DNA from: Cellulomonas hominis | Lineage (GTDB): Bacteria; Actinomycetota; Actinomycetes; Actinomycetales; Cellulomonadaceae | NCBI RefSeq assembly: GCF_014201095.1 | Contig: NZ_JACHDN010000001.1 | Span: 4,425,148 to 4,489,147 of the forward strand | Length of the DNA: 64,000 nt | Direction: 5' to 3' | In this document: in pieces, positions 7,696 to 15,138 of the stretch | Layout: every line of letters starts with the position of its first letter | Numbering within the stretch: the stretch's first letter is position 1 | Translations under genes and position numbers: made by a program | Notes under the pieces: generated by a model | The model's input: the letters and a program-made list of their open reading frames with translations, nothing else | What the model was told of the DNA's origin: nothing | The model's database searches: none

Positions 7696-9171
7696 ATGGC
7701 TGCTGCGCTCCTCGTCCACCGCCGGATCGCCGGCACCGGCCTGGCCGCCGCGCTCGGGCAGTGGCGGCGTCCCGGCCCGGCGTACGCCGCCCTGGCCGAC
7801 GCGATGCGCCGGGCGGTGCTCGCCGGGGACCTGCCTCTCGCCACCCGCGTGCCCGGGGAGCGGGAGCTCGCGGCCGCCCTCGGTGTGTCCCGCACGACGA
7901 CCTCCGGAGCGTACGGGGTGCTGCGCGACGAGGGGTACCTGGTGAGCCGGCAGGGCTCCGGGACCGTCACCGCGCTCCCCGCGGGGGCCGCCGCGCGCTC
8001 GGCGCTCCCCGTGCACCGGCCGCTCGCCGCGGACGGCGTCGTGGACCTGACGATCGCCGCGTGCGCCGCGCCGCGCGACCTGCACGGCGCCGCCGCCCGC
8101 GCGCTCGAGGCCCTGCCCGCGCACGCCGGGCACGGGTACGCCCCGCTCGGCCTCGACGTGCTCCGGCAGGCCGTCGCCGACCGGTACACCGCCCGCGGGA
8201 CGCCCACGTCGCCGGACCAGGTGCTCATCACCACCGGGGCGCAGCACGCCATCGCGCTGCTGCTCGGCGCGCACGCCGGCCCGGGCGACCGGGTGGTGGT
8301 CGAGCAGCCGACGTACCCCCACGCCATCGAGGCGGTCCGTGCCACCGGAGCACGGCCCGTCCCCGTGCCGACCGGACCCGGCGGCACCGACCTGGACCTG
8401 CTGGAGTCCACCGTCCACCAGGTCGCGCCGCGCCTCGTCTACCTCATCCCCGACCACCACAACCCGACCGGCGCCACCCTCGACGCCGCCGGCCGGGCCC
8501 GGGTGCGGGACCTGGCCCGGCGGACCGGCACCGTCGTCGTCGGCGACGAGGCGCTGACCGACCTCACGCTCGACGGGCCCGAGCCCGCGCCCTGGGCCGG
8601 CGACGGGCGCAACCCGCGCGTCGTCGCGATCGGGTCGATGTCGAAGAGCCACTGGGGCGGGCTGCGGGTCGGCTGGCTGCGCGGGCCGGCCGACCTGGTC
8701 ACCCGGCTCGCGCTCGCCCGGCGCACCGCGGACCTCGGCACGGCGGTGCTCGACCAGCTCGTCGCGGCGGAGCTCCTCGCGCTCGGCGCGCACCCCGTGG
8801 CCGAGCGGCGCGCGTGGCTGCGGGACGGCCGGGACCTGCTCGCGGCGCTGCTGGCCGCGGCGCTGCCGGAGTGGCGGTTCACCGTGCCCGCCGGCGGGCA
8901 GTCGCTGTGGGTGGACCTCGGGGCGCCGGTGTCGTCGGCGCTGAGCGCGCTCGCGCTGGCGCACGGCGTGCGGGTCGCCCCCGGGCCGGCGTTCGGGGTG
9001 GACGGCGGGCTGGAGGACCGGCTGCGCGTGCCCTACACGTCCGACCCAGCCGACCTGCGGCGGGCCGTCGACGGGCTCGCGCTGGCGTGGTCGGCGCTGG
9101 GGCGGGGTGCGGGCGCGGGTGCGGGCGCCGGCGCGGGGCTCGCCCTGGCGGCCCCGGGCGCGCTGGTCTGA
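7696..9171 (+). CDS. MocR/PdxR-type GntR regulator with aminotransferase domain
   Basis: A 491-residue chimera. Residues about 28-95 are a GntR winged helix (PAYAALADAMRRAVLAGDL, RVPGERELAAALGVSRTTT, AYGVLRDEGYLVSRQGSGT). Residues about 115-475 are a fold-type I aminotransferase domain that binds PLP as effector sensor: YLIPDHHNPTGAT (Asn/Asp contacts), VVGDEALTDL, and the Schiff-base lysine in GSMSKSHWGG at Lys317. An odd C-terminal tail of alternating Gly-Ala (GAGAGAGAGAGLALAAPGALV) is encoded by a simple repeat. Start ATG at 7696 follows the operator region. It probably controls itself and the divergent yczE-like gene. Confidence 0.92.
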   Translation: MAAALLVHRRIAGTGLAAALGQWRRPGPAYAALADAMRRAVLAGDLPLATRVPGERELAAALGVSRTTTSGAYGVLRDEGYLVSRQGSGTVTALPAGAAARSALPVHRPLAADGVVDLTIAACAAPRDLHGAAARALEALPAHAGHGYAPLGLDVLRQAVADRYTARGTPTSPDQVLITTGAQHAIALLLGAHAGPGDRVVVEQPTYPHAIEAVRATGARPVPVPTGPGGTDLDLLESTVHQVAPRLVYLIPDHHNPTGATLDAAGRARVRDLARRTGTVVVGDEALTDLTLDGPEPAPWAGDGRNPRVVAIGSMSKSHWGGLRVGWLRGPADLVTRLALARRTADLGTAVLDQLVAAELLALGAHPVAERRAWLRDGRDLLAALLAAALPEWRFTVPAGGQSLWVDLGAPVSSALSALALAHGVRVAPGPAFGVDGGLEDRLRVPYTSDPADLRRAVDGLALAWSALGRGAGAGAGAGAGLALAAPGALV

Positions 9172-9190
9172 GCCCCGGCCCGTGCGCCCG

Positions 9191-9436
9191 TCAGGCCCGG
9201 GCGGACCAGGTCATCTGCTCCGGCACGCCCGTGAGGTCGTGCACCGGCGGCACCGCCGCTCCGTCGTTGCGCAGCCCGGCGCCGTGCACGCCCTGGTCCC
9301 GGAGCGCGCGCCACTGCAGCCCCAGCCACTCCTCGGCGTCGAACCGTGTCGGGAACACGGGCGACAACGGCCGGTCGAGCACCTCGCCCCGCGCGCCGGT
9401 GAGCTCCCAGGCCCACTGCGGCCGCAGCGCCGTCAC
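9191..9436 (-). CDS. Conserved small protein, 81 aa
   Basis: Not recognised as a named family. The protein is acidic/aromatic: VTALRPQWAWELTGARGEV, then FPTRFDAEEWLGLQWRALRDQG and VHDLTGVPEQMTWSARA. It looks soluble, with no signal or membrane segment. The GTG start at 9436 overlaps the TGA of pyrD by 4 nt (GTGA), so it is translationally coupled to pyrD. A longer frame through this region is only a shadow of pyrD. Similar small genes are common in actinobacteria, but the function is unknown. Confidence 0.7.
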   Translation of the reverse strand: MTALRPQWAWELTGARGEVLDRPLSPVFPTRFDAEEWLGLQWRALRDQGVHGAGLRNDGAAVPPVHDLTGVPEQMTWSARA

Positions 9437-10482
9437 CGGGCCGCCCTCCGTGTCGCGGCGTCGCGCCCGAGGGCCTTGCCGACCCGGGACGCCCAGAACG
9501 GGCCCTCGTAGATGAAGCCGGTGTAGCCCTGCACCAGGTCGGCTCCGGCTGCGAGGTACGCGCGGGCGTCCGCCGGGCTGGTGATGCCGCCGACGCCGAT
9601 GACGACGGGGCCCGCGCCGAGCCGGTGCCGCAGCCGGGCGACGACGACGAGCCCGCGGTCGAGCAGCGGCGGGCCGGACAGCCCGCCCTCGCCGAGGTCG
9701 TGCGCGATCGTCGTGTTCACGGCGACCACGCCGTCCAGGCCGAGCTCGGCGACCAGGTCCGCCACGGCGTCGACGTCCGCGTCCGCGAGGTCCGGTGCGA
9801 TCTTGACGAGCAGCGGCACCCGCGGGCGGCCCGCGGCGGACGCGGCCTCGTCGGCGGCGGCGCGGGCGGCCTGCAGGATCGGGCGCAGCGCGTCCACCGA
9901 CTGCAGGTCCCGCAGGCCCGGCGTGTTCGGGGAGGACACGTTGACGACCAGGTAGTCGGCGTACGGCGCGAGGTGGCCGGCGCTGGTCGCGTAGTCGTCG
10001 GCGGCCTCCTCCGGCGGGGTGACCTTCGTCTTGCCGATGTTCACCCCGACGACGAGAGCGCGGCCGGACGCGGTCGAGCGCAGCCGCTTCAGCCGCTTCG
10101 CGACGGCCACGGCGCCCTCGTTGTTGAAGCCCATCCGGTTCCGCAGCGCGCGGTCGGGCACGACCCGCCACAGCCGCGGGCGCTCGTTGCCGGGCTGCGG
10201 CCACGCGGTGACCGTGCCGACCTCGACGAACCCGAAGCCGAGCATCGTCAGCCCCGGGACCCCCTCGGCGTTCTTGTCGAAGCCCGCCGCGAGCCCGAAG
10301 GGCGACGGGAACGTGCGGCCGAGCACCCGCACAGCGGCGGCCGGCGGCGGCGCGAGCAGCGACCGCAGCACCCCGCGGAGCACCGGCACGCGGGAGGCGA
10401 CGCGGATCAGGCGGAACGCGACGTGGTGCGCGCGCTCGGGGTCCATCCGGACGAAGACGAGGCGGAACAGGAGGCCGTACAC
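9433..10482 (-). CDS. pyrD: Dihydroorotate dehydrogenase (quinone), class 2
   Basis: A 349-residue class 2 DHODH that oxidises dihydroorotate to orotate with quinone, membrane-associated, in pyrimidine synthesis. The N-terminal hydrophobic helices (YGLLFRLVFVRMDPERAHHVAFRLIRVAS) are the class 2 membrane-anchoring extension. FMN and active-site blocks are PFGLAAGFDKNAEG, FGFVEVGTVTAWPQPGNERPRLWR, RMGFNNEG, VNVSSPNTPGLRDLQ (catalytic Ser), KIAPDL, NTTI and GVGGITSPADA with the YTGFIYEGP end. The frame is open from a TTG at 10491, but that codon overlaps a TAGGTT -10 box; GTG at 10482, 7 nt after the box, is the better leaderless start. The 81-aa gene follows with overlap. Confidence 0.93.
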   Translation of the reverse strand: MYGLLFRLVFVRMDPERAHHVAFRLIRVASRVPVLRGVLRSLLAPPPAAAVRVLGRTFPSPFGLAAGFDKNAEGVPGLTMLGFGFVEVGTVTAWPQPGNERPRLWRVVPDRALRNRMGFNNEGAVAVAKRLKRLRSTASGRALVVGVNIGKTKVTPPEEAADDYATSAGHLAPYADYLVVNVSSPNTPGLRDLQSVDALRPILQAARAAADEAASAAGRPRVPLLVKIAPDLADADVDAVADLVAELGLDGVVAVNTTIAHDLGEGGLSGPPLLDRGLVVVARLRHRLGAGPVVIGVGGITSPADARAYLAAGADLVQGYTGFIYEGPFWASRVGKALGRDAATRRAAR

Positions 10483-10495
10483 GCCGCCCAACCTA
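10483..10495 (-). promoter_or_regulatory. Leaderless promoter of pyrD, overlapping an upstream stop codon
   Basis: TAGGTT (10490-10495, minus strand) precedes the GTG at 10482 by 7 nt. Its first three bases are the TAG stop of the upstream membrane-protein gene. Confidence 0.55.
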
Positions 10496-10939
10496 CTGTC
10501 CCGCCGCCGCGCGGGACCGGGACCCGGGGCCCGAGCGCCAGAGCCACGCGATCCCGAGGAACGGCAGCACCAGCGGCACGTACCCGTACCCCTGCCCGAA
10601 CGCCGACCACACCGTCTCGTCCGGGAAGTCGCCCGCGTCCAGCACGGACAGCATGCCGACGACCAGCACGCCGGCCAGCTCGACGAGCACCGCCGCCCAG
10701 GCCAGGCGGCGCCGGTCCGTCGCCAGCGCGACCGTCGCGACGACGTACACGACGCCCGCCAGCGCGGACAGCAGGTACGCCAGCGGCGCCTCGTCGAACT
10801 TGGCGGCGATCTGGTAGCCGGCGCGCGCGGTCGCCGCGACCGCGAACACCCCGTACACCAGGACGAGCACGCGGCCCGGACCGGTGGCGGTGCTGCGGTG
10901 CGCGGGCGCGTGCGGCGTCGCGGGCTCGGGCGTGGTCAT
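10493..10939 (-). CDS. Small integral membrane protein, 148 aa
   Basis: Family not recognised. After a polar N-terminus (PEPATPHAPAHRSTATGPGR) there are four hydrophobic segments: VLVLVYGVFAVAATARAGY, YLLSALAGVVYVVATVALA, LAWAAVLVELAGVLVVGML and YVPLVLPFLGIAWLW. The acidic loop DAGDFPDETVWSAFGQGYGYV between the last two is distinctive. The ATG at 10939 abuts the stop of the 118-aa membrane gene upstream with no gap, so the two are co-translated and may form one complex. Its own stop is part of the pyrD promoter. Confidence 0.72.
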   Translation of the reverse strand: MTTPEPATPHAPAHRSTATGPGRVLVLVYGVFAVAATARAGYQIAAKFDEAPLAYLLSALAGVVYVVATVALATDRRRLAWAAVLVELAGVLVVGMLSVLDAGDFPDETVWSAFGQGYGYVPLVLPFLGIAWLWRSGPGSRSRAAAGQ

Positions 10940-11296
10940 TCAGGACCCCCACGTCTGGTTCAGGCGGAGCTGGAGGAAGGCGACGGCGACCGCCGCGACC
11001 AGCAGGACGACCGACGACCACCGGCTGCGCTCCGCGAACGCCCACAGCGCGGCGGCGGGCAGCAGCACGAGCTGGGTCACGACGTAGCCCCAGAACACCG
11101 CGGGCTCGGCCGGCACCGTCCCGGTCGCGTGCCGGATCCCGGCGACGACCGCCTGCACGACCATCAGCCCCTCGACCACCGCGGCGCCCCAGAGCTGGCG
11201 CAGCACCACGGCGCGGTCCCGGATCGCGAACCAGCCCGCCCAGCCGGCGAGCAGCAGCGCCGCCGCGGCGACGGCGTACAGCAGGGGGTCGGTCAC
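10940..11296 (-). CDS. Small integral membrane protein, 118 aa
   Basis: Family not recognised. Four hydrophobic segments: LLYAVAAAALLLAGWAGWFA, VVEGLMVVQAVVAGI, FWGYVVTQLVLLPAAALWAF and SVVLLVAAVAVAFLQLRL. No signal peptide or catalytic motif is seen. The GTG at 11296 is preceded by TACCGT and 8 nt on the minus strand, indicating a leaderless message that also carries the abutting 148-aa membrane gene. It is divergent from pepA across 39 bp. Confidence 0.7.
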   Translation of the reverse strand: MTDPLLYAVAAAALLLAGWAGWFAIRDRAVVLRQLWGAAVVEGLMVVQAVVAGIRHATGTVPAEPAVFWGYVVTQLVLLPAAALWAFAERSRWSSVVLLVAAVAVAFLQLRLNQTWGS

Positions 11297-11310
11297 GGGG
11301 CCCCACGGTA
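11297..11310 (-). promoter_or_regulatory. Leaderless promoter of the paired membrane genes
   Basis: Minus-strand TACCGT (11305-11310), 8-nt spacer, GTG at 11296. Confidence 0.5.
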
Positions 11311-11323
11311 CCCGGCGCACCGA

Positions 11324-11335
11324 TAGAGTCGGCGG
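11324..11335 (+). promoter_or_regulatory. Leaderless promoter of pepA
   Basis: TAGAGT (11324-11329), 6-nt spacer, GTG at 11336. The opposing -10 box lies 13 bp away. Confidence 0.6.
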
Positions 11336-12838
11336 GTGCCCCGAGTGACGTTGACCTCCGCGAACCCCACCCGCCAGACCGCCGACGCGCTCGTCGTCGC
11401 GGTCGCCAGCAGCCCGGACGGCCCGCGGGTCGTCGGCGCGGACTGGCTGCCCTCCGAGACCGCCGCCCAGGTGCGCGACCTCGCCGGCGTGCTCGGCATC
11501 ACCGGCGCGGCCGACGAGGTCCGCCGGCTGCCCGCCGCCGCCGCGCTCGCCGCCCGCACCGTGGTGCTGACCGGCCTGGGCGACCTGCCCGCCGGGGCGG
11601 CCCCGGACGCCGAGGCCCTGCGCCGCGCCGCCGGCGCCGCCCTGCGGGAGGTCACCGGCGTGCGCACCGTCGCCGTCGCGCTGCCCGCCGAGGACGCCGA
11701 GCAGGTCGCGGCCGTCGTCGAGGGCGCGCTGCTCGGCGCCTACGCGTACACCCGCTACCGCAGCGGCGAGAAGGCGGCCGACACCGCGCCCGCCGCCGAG
11801 ATCACCGTGCTGACCCCGCGCGCCCGCGACAAGGCCGCTTCCCGTGCGGTCGCCCGCGCCGAGGTCCTGGCCGCCGCCGTGCACGGCGTGCGCGACCTGG
11901 TGAACGCCGCGCCGAACGACCTGTTCCCCGCCGCGTTCGCGGACGCCGCCAAGGCCGCGGTCAAGGACGCGGGCGTCCGGTCCCTCAAGGTCACCGTCCT
12001 GGACGAGAAGGCCCTCGCGGCCGGCGGCTACGGCGGCATCCTCGGCGTCGGCCAGGGCTCGGCCCGCCCGCCGCGCCTCGTCAAGGTCGCCTACGCCCCG
12101 TCCCGGCCGGCCGCGAAGGTCGCCCTGGTCGGCAAGGGCATCACGTTCGACTCCGGCGGCATCTCGATCAAGCCGGCCGCCGGCATGGACGCCATGAAGT
12201 CCGACATGGCGGGCGCCGCCGCCGTGCTGCACACCGTCGTCGCCGCCGCCCGGCTCGAGCTCCCCGTCGCCGTCACCGGCTGGCTGTGCCTCGCGGAGAA
12301 CATGCCGTCCGGCACCGCGCAGCGCCCGTCCGACGTGCTGACCATCCGCGGCGGGAAGACCGTCGAGGTGCTCAACACCGACGCCGAGGGCCGCCTCGTC
12401 ATGGCCGACGGCCTGGTCGCCGCCGTCGAGGAGAAGCCCGACGTCGTCCTCGACATCGCCACCCTGACCGGTGCCCAGCTCGTCGCGCTCGGCCCGCGCG
12501 TGTCGGCGGTCATGGGCGACGACGCCACCCGCACCGAGGTCGTCGACGCCGCCGGCGCCGCGGGCGAGTCGTTCTGGCCGATGCCGCTGCCCGCCGACCT
12601 CCGCGCGGGCCTGAAGTCGAAGGTCGCGGACCTCGCGAACATCGGGGACCGGTTCGGCGGCATGCTGACCGCCGGCATCTTCCTGCAGGAGTTCGTCGGG
12701 TCGACCCCGTGGGCGCACCTCGACATCGCCGGGCCCGCGTTCAACGAGAAGGCGCCGTTCGGCTACACCCCCGCCGGCGGCACCGGCGTGGGCGTCCGCA
12801 CGATGCTGGCCCTGATCGAGGCGCGCGCCGCCCGCTGA
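11336..12838 (+). CDS. pepA: Leucyl aminopeptidase (M17)
   Basis: A 500-residue cytosolic M17 aminopeptidase that releases N-terminal residues from peptides; hexameric in the family. The C-terminal catalytic domain shows the dizinc site blocks VGKGITFDSGGISIKPA (Lys and Asp), MKSDMAGAAA (Asp ligand), the M17 signature NTDAEGRLVMADGL (Asp/Glu ligands and catalytic Arg) and DIATLTGAQ. The N-terminal about 165 residues form the regulatory macro-like domain. The GTG start follows directly from its leaderless -10 box. A strong hairpin ends the transcript. From memory, an M17 gene sits at the equivalent place near dlaT in mycobacteria. Confidence 0.95.
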   Translation: MPRVTLTSANPTRQTADALVVAVASSPDGPRVVGADWLPSETAAQVRDLAGVLGITGAADEVRRLPAAAALAARTVVLTGLGDLPAGAAPDAEALRRAAGAALREVTGVRTVAVALPAEDAEQVAAVVEGALLGAYAYTRYRSGEKAADTAPAAEITVLTPRARDKAASRAVARAEVLAAAVHGVRDLVNAAPNDLFPAAFADAAKAAVKDAGVRSLKVTVLDEKALAAGGYGGILGVGQGSARPPRLVKVAYAPSRPAAKVALVGKGITFDSGGISIKPAAGMDAMKSDMAGAAAVLHTVVAAARLELPVAVTGWLCLAENMPSGTAQRPSDVLTIRGGKTVEVLNTDAEGRLVMADGLVAAVEEKPDVVLDIATLTGAQLVALGPRVSAVMGDDATRTEVVDAAGAAGESFWPMPLPADLRAGLKSKVADLANIGDRFGGMLTAGIFLQEFVGSTPWAHLDIAGPAFNEKAPFGYTPAGGTGVGVRTMLALIEARAAR

Positions 12839-12856
12839 CCCCGGCGGCGCCCGCCA

Positions 12857-12894
12857 CGTGTGCCCGGTGCCCCTCGGGGGTCACCGGGCACACG
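12857..12894 (+). terminator. Terminator hairpin of pepA
   Basis: CGTGTGCCCGGTG (12857-12869) pairs perfectly with CACCGGGCACACG (12882-12894), and the loop can form a further CCCC/GGGG stem. It starts 18 bp after the pepA stop. Confidence 0.75.
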
Positions 12895-12946
12895 CGCACC
12901 CGGACGGTCCGCCCCCGCGCCACCTGCGCGTGCGCCGGGCCAGCGT

Positions 12947-13014
12947 CGAGATCGGTCGTCCCGGCCGAGATCGGCCCCTGCACCGACCGATCTGGGTGCG
13001 CACGACCGATCTCG
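12947..13014. repeat. Nested AGATCGG inverted-repeat cluster
   Basis: CGAGATCGGTCGT (12947-12959) is repeated in inverse as ACGACCGATCTCG (13002-13014). Inside lie a second direct copy CCGAGATCGG (12965-12974) and a second inverse core CCGATCTGG (12987-12995). The four cores lie within 68 bp in the convergent gap after pepA. Confidence 0.65.
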
Positions 13015-13108
13015 GCGCAGCGGACAGCGCGGGGCCGGCCCGGCGGGGATGCCGGGAGGCGAGAGTGCACGCGGGCGTGCCACGGCGGGGCACTCCCCGT
13101 TCGCGGCA

Positions 13109-13124
13109 CCCGCCCGCGGGCGGG
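13109..13124 (-). terminator. Probable terminator palindrome of the 129-aa gene
   Basis: CCCGCCCGCGGGCGGG is a perfect 16-bp palindrome 4 bp beyond the stop codon of the minus-strand gene that ends at 13129. Confidence 0.5.
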
Positions 13125-13128
13125 CGGG

Positions 13129-13518
13129 TCAGGAGGGGTCGGCGGCGCGGCGTGCCGCGCGCTCCCGGGCGGCGCGCTCGCGCTCGATGCGCTGGCGGCT
13201 GTTCCAGTCCCGCATGCGCTGCGGGTAGCCGGTGCGCTGGACGTCGTAGATCGGCAGGTCGAGCACCTTGGCCAGGTCGTACGCGGCCCGGGGGTCGGGG
13301 ACGCGTCGGCGGGTCCACTCCCCGTCGGACGCGATGAGCATGAGCGTGGTCTGGGTGACGTTGGTCTGGGGCTCGAGGTACGCCTCGACGCCGATCCGGG
13401 TGCGCGCGAACTCACGGAAGTGCTCGGTGGTCTCCTCGCGGGCGGCGCGGCCGGTCGGCGGCGCGCCGTCGGACGCGGGGGTCGCGGCGGCCTTGCGGCG
13501 GCGGGAGAACAGGCCCAT
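13129..13518 (-). CDS. Conserved actinobacterial protein, 129 aa
   Basis: Not assigned to a function. The start MGLFSRRRKAAA is basic; the middle (FREFARTRIGVEAYLEPQTNVTQTTLMLIASDGEWTRRRVPDP, residues about 35-78) looks like a small beta-rich fold; then DLAKVLDLPIYDVQRTGYPQRMRDW and a highly charged C-terminal helix of RERAARERAARRAADPS type. The ATG at 13518 follows a TACCCT -10 box by 6 nt (leaderless); a longer frame upstream lacks support. It is convergent with pepA and divergent from lpd. Homologues near lpd/sucB in other actinobacteria would support a link, which I cannot check. Confidence 0.72.
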   Translation of the reverse strand: MGLFSRRRKAAATPASDGAPPTGRAAREETTEHFREFARTRIGVEAYLEPQTNVTQTTLMLIASDGEWTRRRVPDPRAAYDLAKVLDLPIYDVQRTGYPQRMRDWNSRQRIERERAARERAARRAADPS

Positions 13519-13530
13519 GCCGGGAGGGTA
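13519..13530 (-). promoter_or_regulatory. Leaderless promoter of the 129-aa gene
   Basis: Minus-strand TACCCT (13525-13530), 6-nt spacer, ATG at 13518. Confidence 0.55.
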
Positions 13531-13722
13531 ACCGGGCGGACCGGCCCCGGGCTGGGAGTTCACCCCCGCGATCGGGCTCGAGCACACGGCCCAGACATGG
13601 GATGACTGTTCCCAGAATCACATGTCACCGGCCGTGGTCTGGGTCGTCCGGCCTATGCGGAGATGACAAGATGGGGCAGAACAACCGCGTTCCACCTATG
13701 TCTGCGCCGGAGGAGTCCACAC

Positions 13723-15108
13723 GTGTCCGACACGACCGGGTCCGCTTTCGACATCGTCGTCCTGGGCGGAGGGAGTGGCGGCTACGCGGCCGCGCTCCGC
13801 GGCGCCCAGCTCGGCCTGAGCGTCGCCCTCATCGAGGCCGACAAGGTCGGCGGCACCTGCCTGCACAAGGGGTGCATCCCCACCAAGGCCCTGCTGCACG
13901 CGGCCGAGCTCGCCGACAACGCCCGTGAGGGCGCGCACTTCGGCGTGCACACGCAGCTGCAGGGCATCGACATGAACGGCGTCAACGAGTACAAGGACTC
14001 GGTGATCGGCCGCCTCTACAAGGGTCTGCAGGGCCTCATCAAGTCCCGCAAGATCACCGTGATCGAGGGCTACGGCAAGCTCGTCGCGCAGGACACCGTC
14101 GAGGTGAACGGCCAGCGGGTCACCGGCAGGAACATCGTGCTCGGCACGGGCTCGTACGCCCGGTCGCTGCCCGGCCTGGAGATCGGCGGGCGCGTCATCA
14201 CCTCCGACCAGGCCCTCAAGCTCGACTGGGTCCCGAAGTCGGCGATCATCCTCGGCGGCGGCGTCATCGGCTCGGAGTTCGCGTCGGTGTGGAAGTCGTT
14301 CGGTGCGGACGTCACGATCATCGAGGCGCTCCCCCACCTGGTCCCGAACGAGGACGAGGCGCTGTCCAAGGCGTTCGAGCGGGCGTTCCGCAAGCGCGGC
14401 ATCAACTTCAACCTGGGCGTCCGGTTCTCCGGCGTGACCCAGGACGACAGCGGCGTGCACGTCTCGCTCGAGGACGGCAAGACGTTCGACGCGGACCTGC
14501 TGCTCGTCGCGGTCGGGCGCGGCCCGTCGACCTCCGGCCTCGGCTACGAGGAGCAGGGCCTCACCCTGGACCGCGGCTTCGTCATCACGAACGAGCGCCT
14601 GCACACCGGCGTCGGCAACGTCTACGCGGTCGGCGACATCGTCCCGGGCCTGCAGCTCGCGCACCGCGGGTTCGCCCAGGGCATCTTCGTGGCCGAGGAG
14701 ATCGCGGGCCTGAACCCGCAGCCGATCGTCGAGTCCGGCATCCCCCGCGTCACGTACTCCGACCCGGAGGTCGCGTCCGTCGGCCTGACCGAGGCCAAGG
14801 CCAAGGAGGTGCACGGGGCCGACGCGATCGAGACCCTGGAGTACAACCTCGGCGGCAACGGCAAGAGCCAGATCCTCGCGACGACGGGCTTCGTCAAGCT
14901 CGTGCGCCAGAAGGACGGCCCGGTCGTCGGCGTCCACATGATCGGCGCGCGCGTCGGCGAGCTCATCGGCGAGGGCCAGCTCATCGTGAACTGGGAGGCC
15001 TACCCCGAGGACGTCGCGGCGCTCGTGCACGCCCACCCGACGCAGAACGAGGCTCTCGGCGAGGCGCACCTGGCGCTGGCCGGCAAGCCGCTGCACGCCC
15101 ACAACTGA
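13723..15108 (+). CDS. lpd: Dihydrolipoyl dehydrogenase (E3)
   Basis: A 461-residue FAD disulfide oxidoreductase, the E3 subunit that reoxidises dihydrolipoyl groups with NAD+ in the 2-oxoacid dehydrogenase complexes. Blocks in order: FAD site IVVLGGGSGGYAAALRGAQLG, redox-active disulfide GGTCLHKGCIPTK, NAD site AIILGGGVIGSEFASVW, second FAD block NVYAVGDIVPG, and the interface catalytic dyad in AHPTQNEALGEAH (His and Glu). The GTG at 13723 is chosen because GGAGGAG (13709-13715) lies 7 nt before it; an upstream ATG at 13663 would add unconserved sequence. sucB follows after 30 bp, forming an E3-E2 operon. The 204-bp upstream gap holds no clear promoter. Confidence 0.96.
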   Translation: MSDTTGSAFDIVVLGGGSGGYAAALRGAQLGLSVALIEADKVGGTCLHKGCIPTKALLHAAELADNAREGAHFGVHTQLQGIDMNGVNEYKDSVIGRLYKGLQGLIKSRKITVIEGYGKLVAQDTVEVNGQRVTGRNIVLGTGSYARSLPGLEIGGRVITSDQALKLDWVPKSAIILGGGVIGSEFASVWKSFGADVTIIEALPHLVPNEDEALSKAFERAFRKRGINFNLGVRFSGVTQDDSGVHVSLEDGKTFDADLLLVAVGRGPSTSGLGYEEQGLTLDRGFVITNERLHTGVGNVYAVGDIVPGLQLAHRGFAQGIFVAEEIAGLNPQPIVESGIPRVTYSDPEVASVGLTEAKAKEVHGADAIETLEYNLGGNGKSQILATTGFVKLVRQKDGPVVGVHMIGARVGELIGEGQLIVNWEAYPEDVAALVHAHPTQNEALGEAHLALAGKPLHAHN

Positions 15109-15138
15109 CCACAAGGATCGAAGGAGACACGAGCGGTC

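Noticed and set aside
9110..9171. Gly-Ala tail of the MocR protein as a frameshift product
   Set aside because: The frame continues to a proper stop and the repeat is in phase; a frameshift would need a conserved alternative end, which is not seen.
10489..10491. TTG as start of pyrD
   Set aside because: The codon overlaps the TAGGTT -10 box; the GTG at 10482 has the leaderless spacing and loses no conserved residue.
9625..13605. 1326-codon open frame on the plus strand
   Set aside because: It runs antisense or out of frame through pyrD, the membrane genes and pepA. Its Arg/Pro/Ala-rich translation is typical of GC-rich shadow frames and has no recognisable motif.
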